Below are positions 58,420-64,000 of a stretch of 64,000 nt of DNA, piece after piece. Each line of letters opens with the position of its first letter. Positions within the stretch are counted from its first letter, which is position 1. The translations under genes and the position numbers were made by a program. The notes under the pieces were generated by a model. That model was given only the letters and a program-made list of their open reading frames with translations. It was not told where the DNA came from and made no database searches. Origin of the DNA: Rhinopomastus cyanomelas (lineage: Eukaryota > Chordata > Aves > Bucerotiformes > Rhinopomastidae); the NCBI GenBank assembly GCA_013400115.1, contig VXBP01003551.1:166216-230215 (forward strand). Reading direction: 5' to 3'.

Positions 58420-59787
58420 TCAACAACTTTCCCCTGAAGCAGACACCTGTTTTTACCAATCCAGACTCTCTCTCTCAAGATTGCCGAGTTCTGGGAAGAA
58501 AAGCCAGGGGAGTCTTTTTCTCCACACTGCCCCATGAGAACCTAGGCATTTGTGGTTTCTCACAGGAAAAAAGGAGTCATCCCTGTGTCAGCCTCAGTTC
58601 TCAGCACCTTACCAGGTGAGGCTGGCAGGTGGGGTTTAGATCTGCCCTGTGCTCACACTACCCGCTACTTTCCGAGGGTATCAGCAATAGTCAGCCTTGA
58701 TATCTAGGCTTGTCTTGTTCCCACCGGGCCTCAGTCTTCCTGTTTATAGACAGTGAAGGAGGAGTGTGTTTGGGCTTGAGACATGTGTGACACACTATCA
58801 CAGCATCCTTGTGTCAAGGGAAAAGCTGCAGCTGGGGCTGCTTCACCGTGACACAGCATCAGCCAGCAATTGGAACAGCCCTTGCACAGGCTGATTCTCT
58901 CATCACACCCCCAATGTGCTCTTCGCAGACCTTCAGGACCTTCACACTCAGCTTGGTAGGGCTCCCAGTGGGTTCTGCATGGGCAACTGCACAAGTTGTC
59001 TGTAACTCTGTGTGGCTCACCAGATGGGTGCTGTAGCTGTAGAAATATAGACTCATAAGCTGCTGAGACTCCCATTGTAGCTTCCCAAGTGGGTCTTGCC
59101 TGGGTAGAGCTTTCTCACATGCTTTTCTTCTCAGGAAGCTTAAAGTTAAACTGATTTCCAACAGAAAGGTTTTTACACCAACGAACAAACAAACAAAAAA
59201 GCGCAGTTAAGGCTAAAACAAAACCAGACTTGGCACTCAGAGGTTGGACACTTGCCTTCCCTTGAGCTTGTCCACAGCTAATCTCTGCCCTCCTCTTTCT
59301 GGGCCAAAGCATGCCATCCTTATTCAGCCTTCACTGTCCTTGCTCCTGCAGACTCCCTTTGCCCACCCAGAGGGATGTGCTTCCTCGCTGAGGATGGAGC
59401 TTTCAGATCTCCACTATCCATAGGGATCCTACTGGTAAAAACACCCCCAGGGTTCTGGTTTTCATACCGTGCCCATGAGGCAAGGGCATCTGGGACACAA
59501 GAGCCCTGCTCTGTGTTCTTAATGTATGGTCCCTTCATTCTTGGGGATGGGGGACAGCCTTCCTGACCACAAAGGGTTGCTGCCACCTTTGGCTCTGGCT
59601 CTCTCCTGCCCTGATATTTAGTGCAGTGATTTTGGAGGCTCTTGTGCATATTACAGGTTATTGCGTGCTGAGGTTGGTGTGTGCAAGCAAGCAGAGCTTT
59701 TCTGGGGTCCTTCTGGGGGATGTTGGGATGCTGTGATGTTTCTCCTCCAGGCAGTTTTGTTTTGTGGGACACACAGAGTGAAGGTCT
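58420..59787. other. Intronic non-coding sequence
   Basis: No exon is recognised. A short (CAAA)n lies at 59,183-59,200. Confidence 0.55.
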
Positions 59788-60052
59788 TCACAGAATCACA
59801 GAATCACAAAACATTAGGGATTGGAAGGGACCTTGAAAGATCATCTAGTCTAATTCCCCTGCCACAGCAGGATCACCTAGACCAAGTGACATAGGAACAT
59901 ATCCAGACAGGTTTTAAATGTCTCTGGAGAAGGAGACCCCACAATCCCCCTGGACAGCCCATTCCAGTGCTCTGTCACCCTCACTGTGAAAAAGTTCCTT
60001 CTCATATTTACGTGGAACCTCCTATGTTCCAGCTTACACTTTTTGTTGGGAG
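59788..60052 (-). mobile_element. CR1 3' fragment in NTN1 intron 1
   Basis: CACAGAATCACAGAATCACA and GGGATTGGAAGGGACCTTGA start the copy, which ends after GGAACCTCCTATGTTCCAGC. The minus frame retains HRRFHVNMRRNFFTVRVTEH. It is close to the 33.2 kb subfamily. It is antisense to NTN1. Confidence 0.92.
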
Positions 60053-63000
60053 AACAGAACCAGCTGGTTACCTGCCTAGCAATGAAGTGGTTGTGCCTCA
60101 TTTCACCTCATTTCACTGTCAAAGAGCAGAAATAAACTCAAACCAGCTCCAGGACCCACCAGATACCAGACCCAACCTTTCCTAGAAAGCACTGGCATGG
60201 CTACCTGCAGCCCAGGACACTGCAGCCCCCACCCTGGTAGGGCTGAGCCCTCACCATGCAGAGGGGTTTCAGAGCACCCCGACTCAACCCTACAGGGATC
60301 ACTGATCTGTGATTTGGGCTCACGATGACACCAAAAAGTACAGGGGAGTCAGAGGTTTCACTGCCAGGATCAGCCCATGCAGAGTGGCAGTGGCAGAGTC
60401 CAGTGGTCACATCTGCTTCACATCTCCTGGGTGTCTCTGGAGAAGTGGCTGCCATTTGGCCTTTGCTACTGTGCGAAGCAAGGAGTATTTCCTCTGCATG
60501 ACCCTAGCTCCACTCCAGAGCATCCCCACCAGGTCCTGCTGCATCCCACATGGCAGAGCTGGAGACCCTGTCATGGCAGCAGGACTCAGCCTGGCTCTGC
60601 AGCCTGATGGTATAGGATTAGGTCTCTGTGCTGAGTGGGAATCGAAGCTCAGCTCAGAGAGAATGACGCCAGGTCCTCACCTGGTGCCAGCGTGGCTCTG
60701 AGTGGTGGCACTGGCTCATACCTGCTCACCACACTCTGAAAAATCCCCCTGACTGCTGGGACGGGTCTGCCTGGCTGATGGCTTTAAAAGAGATATCTGT
60801 GTAATAGCTTTCATTTATAGGGGGATTAGGATGCCCTTGGGACTGATAAGGAGACAGGCAGGGTTTTCCTGCTCTGAACTCATGGAAGCTGTTGGGGTGA
60901 GTACAAGGCGCACCACCCTCACTCCATCCCAGGCAGGACCAGCCTGTGTCAGCAATCAGTGCAGAAGAGGCTCAGCTACACTCCGGCCAGGAGTCTGTGT
61001 TCGGCTCAGCAGACGGCAGGGGATGAACTAGTGGGGAAGGAAAAATCTCACCCCTTCTTTTTCCATAGATACTAAAGAAGGAGGTTCTGCCTCAGGACAG
61101 CGCCAGCACTCATGCTGGCAGTTAGCAGAGATGTAGGAGGCAGCAGCCCAACCTGGGAGATTGAGCTAGGGATTTATTTTGAATGGTGCTGGTTTTAGAG
61201 GAGACTGGAGCTTAAAACCTGATGGGGTGGTATGGCCAGAGAGACCGCTGGGCTCAGCAGGATGGTGTTGGGTGCTCTGACATCTCGGCTGGCACTGGAG
61301 GGACTGCTGTACCCACAATGCAAATGAGGCACACAATTGCTGCTGCTCACAACAAGCATCTTCTGTCACTTCACTGGACAGTGTAGCAAGCAACGGAAGC
61401 AGTAGTTAGGAAAGGATGCCAGTTCCATGTCGCACACCTAGCTGTGAGAGCAGGGAGGGTGCAGGTGGGACTTTTCCTTTCCAATTCCTTTCTTGTGAAT
61501 GATGAGGAGGAGGGTGAAAATTGTATCTGCGTTTCTTTAATAGAGAGATGGAGGCTGGGGAAGGAAAACCCTCCATTTCCCACTCTCCTGGAAGCACTGG
61601 GTCTTCCTTAATTTTTTTCACAGAGGGTTTTGGGCTGACAGGGGTCTCTGGCTTTACCCACTGGCCATTGCCACACAGATTGTGTTACTGGCCAGTGATG
61701 GATCGATCCCTTCTTGTGATGGGGTGCCTTGGGAGCAGTGTGGGGAGCTGCACCCCCAGTGCCACTCCTGTGATGTATCCTTGGGGATGGAGGAGCTCAC
61801 AATGGTAAAGGAGAAGCCCATGAGAGAGTTTCATCATCTTCTGTCGAAAATGAGCAGTGAGGCAGAGCTTGTGGGTGGGGATGCTGGGGCAGGTGAGGGC
61901 CAGCAGCTTCAGGGGTGTCTCAGAAACAAACATTTTCTCTGCTTGAGGGTCTGAGATGCTGCGTCTCTCCTGTTTGGGGAGAAGTGGGTGGAGAGGCAGG
62001 ACCTGCACCCAGCACATCCAAATTCACCAGTAAAAGGCAAAGGTGACATGAAGGGCAGGAGCAAACACGGTGACGATGTGGGCTATGAGCAACTGGACTC
62101 TTCAGTTTTATTGTACAGCAAATCTATTCTTTTGGCTCTGTTGGGATGGGAAAAGCTACCTGACAGAAACAAAGTAGATTCGGATTTGGCAATAGTGCAT
62201 GACGGAGCAGGCAGAGCATCCTCCAGTTCCTCAGGGCTCTATGGAATAAGGGATTTCTTTTCCACCAGATCCCAGGTAAGAATGAGAGAACAGTGAGAGG
62301 GTTGGTGCTGGCTCACAGTCCCCAGCACTCACTGTCAGTGCTGGGTGCCGGATCCATGCTGGTTCTGCCAACTCTCAGACTGCACAGGGTGAAGCCCAAC
62401 TGTTCCGTCACTTACCACCATGTCTACACATACCTCTGCATATCAAGTTCCCAGATTTGGATGGAAAGATGGATGAGGAGTCCGTGTCATTCCCCACCAT
62501 GGCATTTCAGAGCCATCCATGACTGTTATCCCTACCAGGCTGAGTGCTGCAGAGCCGTGAGGATCACCAGTCTGTGCTGCATTTTGACTGAGTGTGACTA
62601 TTTTCACAGCAGGTCCGTGGGGGGAATTAATGTCCCTTAATGTCAACTGCCTGGGTATTTAGGATCCAGCCTTAGGCAGTCAGACCCTGACAAACAGAGA
62701 GAGCAAAAGCAGTGCATCTGATTAGAAAGAAGGAATTTTTACACCCCCTGGGGATTGCCTAATGCTGGCAACCTGCTGCAGCATCTTGCCTTGCTCTCAG
62801 CCCCAGAAGTACCTTCCTTCCCAGTCTAGTGCATGATCTCTACTTTGCCAGGAGATGCTCTGGGAAGGACAGGGTGGTGGGAAGGTGCAAGTGACATAGT
62901 GTGAGAAGGCAAGATATGAATCTCCCTGTTCTCAGGCTCTTCATCCTAACCCTTCCATAGACCCTGCAGCCCATCCAAGGAGGTACTGGCTCTTCCTGCA

Positions 63001-63419
63001 CCACTGGCCACTGTAACCTGTATTGATGCATAACAAGAAGGAGCCCATCTCAGAGCAAATCCCATGAGATGTGAGAGCTACCAGGGCACTGTAAATAGAA
63101 CAGGGAAGGAAAGTAAACAGTGAATAGAGCTATGGATTGGAGAAAAAAATAGTTTGGTCTGGTTTGAAAAATCAACCCTTGTGATGCTTACGCTGAGCAG
63201 AGCAGCTGGTAAAGAGGAGCATCCTCAGGATGGCCAAAGCGGCTTTTCCCTACTGGTGCTGGTGAGAGGCTCTTGTTTTCCAGCCTTATCTGATAAGCAG
63301 CGCAGGACCAGGCAGCCAGCCCTCGTGGCTCTGCCATCCTCTGGCTATGCCGAAACAGGCTGCTTATGCTGCTCGTCCCCCCGCCCTTTTGCAATAAGGA
63401 GTCAGTTCTGGTTAATGTT
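60053..63419. other. Intronic non-coding sequence
   Basis: No exon or clear transposon is recognised. A small AT-rich block at 60,780-60,830 (TTTAAAAGAGATATCTGTG) might be regulatory. Confidence 0.55.
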
Positions 63420-64000
63420 GGAGATTGTACCGTGATTACCGAAAGTCTCATGAAATTAAATAACTTTGCTTCAAAGCAGCCGGGGAGGGGGAGCGTCCCT
63501 CTGGCAGCAGGGATGGTCGAGCGGATATTGAAAGCAGACTGGTAGCCAGTATTGCACCGCACACAATTGGGCTCTGACAGTGTGAAGGCAAATACAAACA
63601 GCAGCTTGTGTTTGCACACAAAGGCTCTGTGCACCAGTATCCCCGGCCCTGTACTTTACACCCTCAGCTCTTGGGCAAAAAGTCCTGGGAGGGTAGGAGG
63701 GAGGGAAACTCCACTGAATATTTAGAAATGAATTGAACTGTGAAAACATGCTATTGGGAAGCTCCCAGTGTAACACATTGGATCAGATACCCGCCGGGGC
63801 TGGAACGTAACTGCTGAGCTTGAAAGGGCGACTTTCACGCTGAAGCAAAACTGGACAAAAGAAGATAAATGAAACGGGCTCCCGGCGGGGTTTGGTTTGT
63901 TTGTTTTTGTAACTCGACTAATATTCCTGCATTGTTCAGCCCAGCGGCCCAGTGCCTGTCCCTCACACGCTGCTCGTAAATCGGGGCAGTGCAGGCAGCA
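63420..64000. promoter_or_regulatory. Candidate intronic conserved element at the window edge
   Basis: This repeat-free sequence retains isolated CpGs (GATTACCGAAAG, GAGCGGATATTG, GGGCGACTTTCACG, GTAACTCGACTAATATTCC) together with ATGAAATTAAATAAC and GAATATTTAGAAATGAATTG. It contrasts with the CpG-poor intron to its left. It continues beyond the window. Inference. Confidence 0.32.

Larger units (their letters stand above)
53102..64000 (+). other. NTN1: 5' part of NTN1 intron 1 (after the first coding exon)
   Basis: No further netrin coding sequence (second LE repeat, LE3 or the NTR domain) is seen downstream, so the rest of the window is inferred to be intron. Netrin-1 genes are known for a very long intron here. 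It holds the tail of the CpG island, a purine-rich degenerate minisatellite (53,195-54,090), a CR1-free low-CpG stretch with candidate conserved elements, an antisense candidate open frame near 58.2 kb, and one clear CR1 at 59,788-60,052. Confidence 0.85.

Overview
The window is vertebrate nuclear DNA, almost certainly from a bird. Two things show this: one coding exon that closely matches avian netrin-1, and at least two dozen fragments of CR1, the LINE family that dominates bird, crocodilian and turtle genomes. There are no prokaryotic operons, CRISPR arrays, phage genes or retroviral open reading frames. The DNA is mostly non-coding, and most of the long open frames are chance frames in GC-rich or CR1 sequence.

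Layout. Positions 1 to about 31,950 are non-coding sequence with scattered CR1 pieces. A small CpG-rich block at about 31,960-32,400 looks like a promoter with a possible first exon on the minus strand. In mammals the gene head-to-head with NTN1 is PIK3R5, so this may be its promoter, but no PIK3R5 coding exon was recognised. Positions 32,400-47,800 hold the most intact CR1 copy (33,201-34,525, with recognisable reverse transcriptase), many CR1 tails and a CR1-in-CR1 nest with an assembly N. A very large CpG-rich domain (about 47,800-55,260) surrounds the first coding exon of NTN1 at 52,075-53,101 (+). It has a GC-box promoter upstream and a canonical splice donor downstream. From 53,102 to the end is the 5' part of NTN1 intron 1, which holds a purine-rich degenerate minisatellite, candidate conserved elements and few CR1s.

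How the genes relate. The certain gene is NTN1: this exon encodes the signal peptide, the laminin N-terminal domain and the first laminin-type EGF repeat of the secreted axon-guidance cue. Later exons lie beyond the window. The most notable unexplained object is a short antisense open frame inside NTN1 intron 1 (58,031-58,381, minus). It encodes a putative small multi-pass membrane protein and has a TATA box and a strong polypyrimidine/AG just upstream. Several CR1-free stretches with clusters of homeodomain-type cores are candidate NTN1 enhancers. These are inferences from composition and motifs only.
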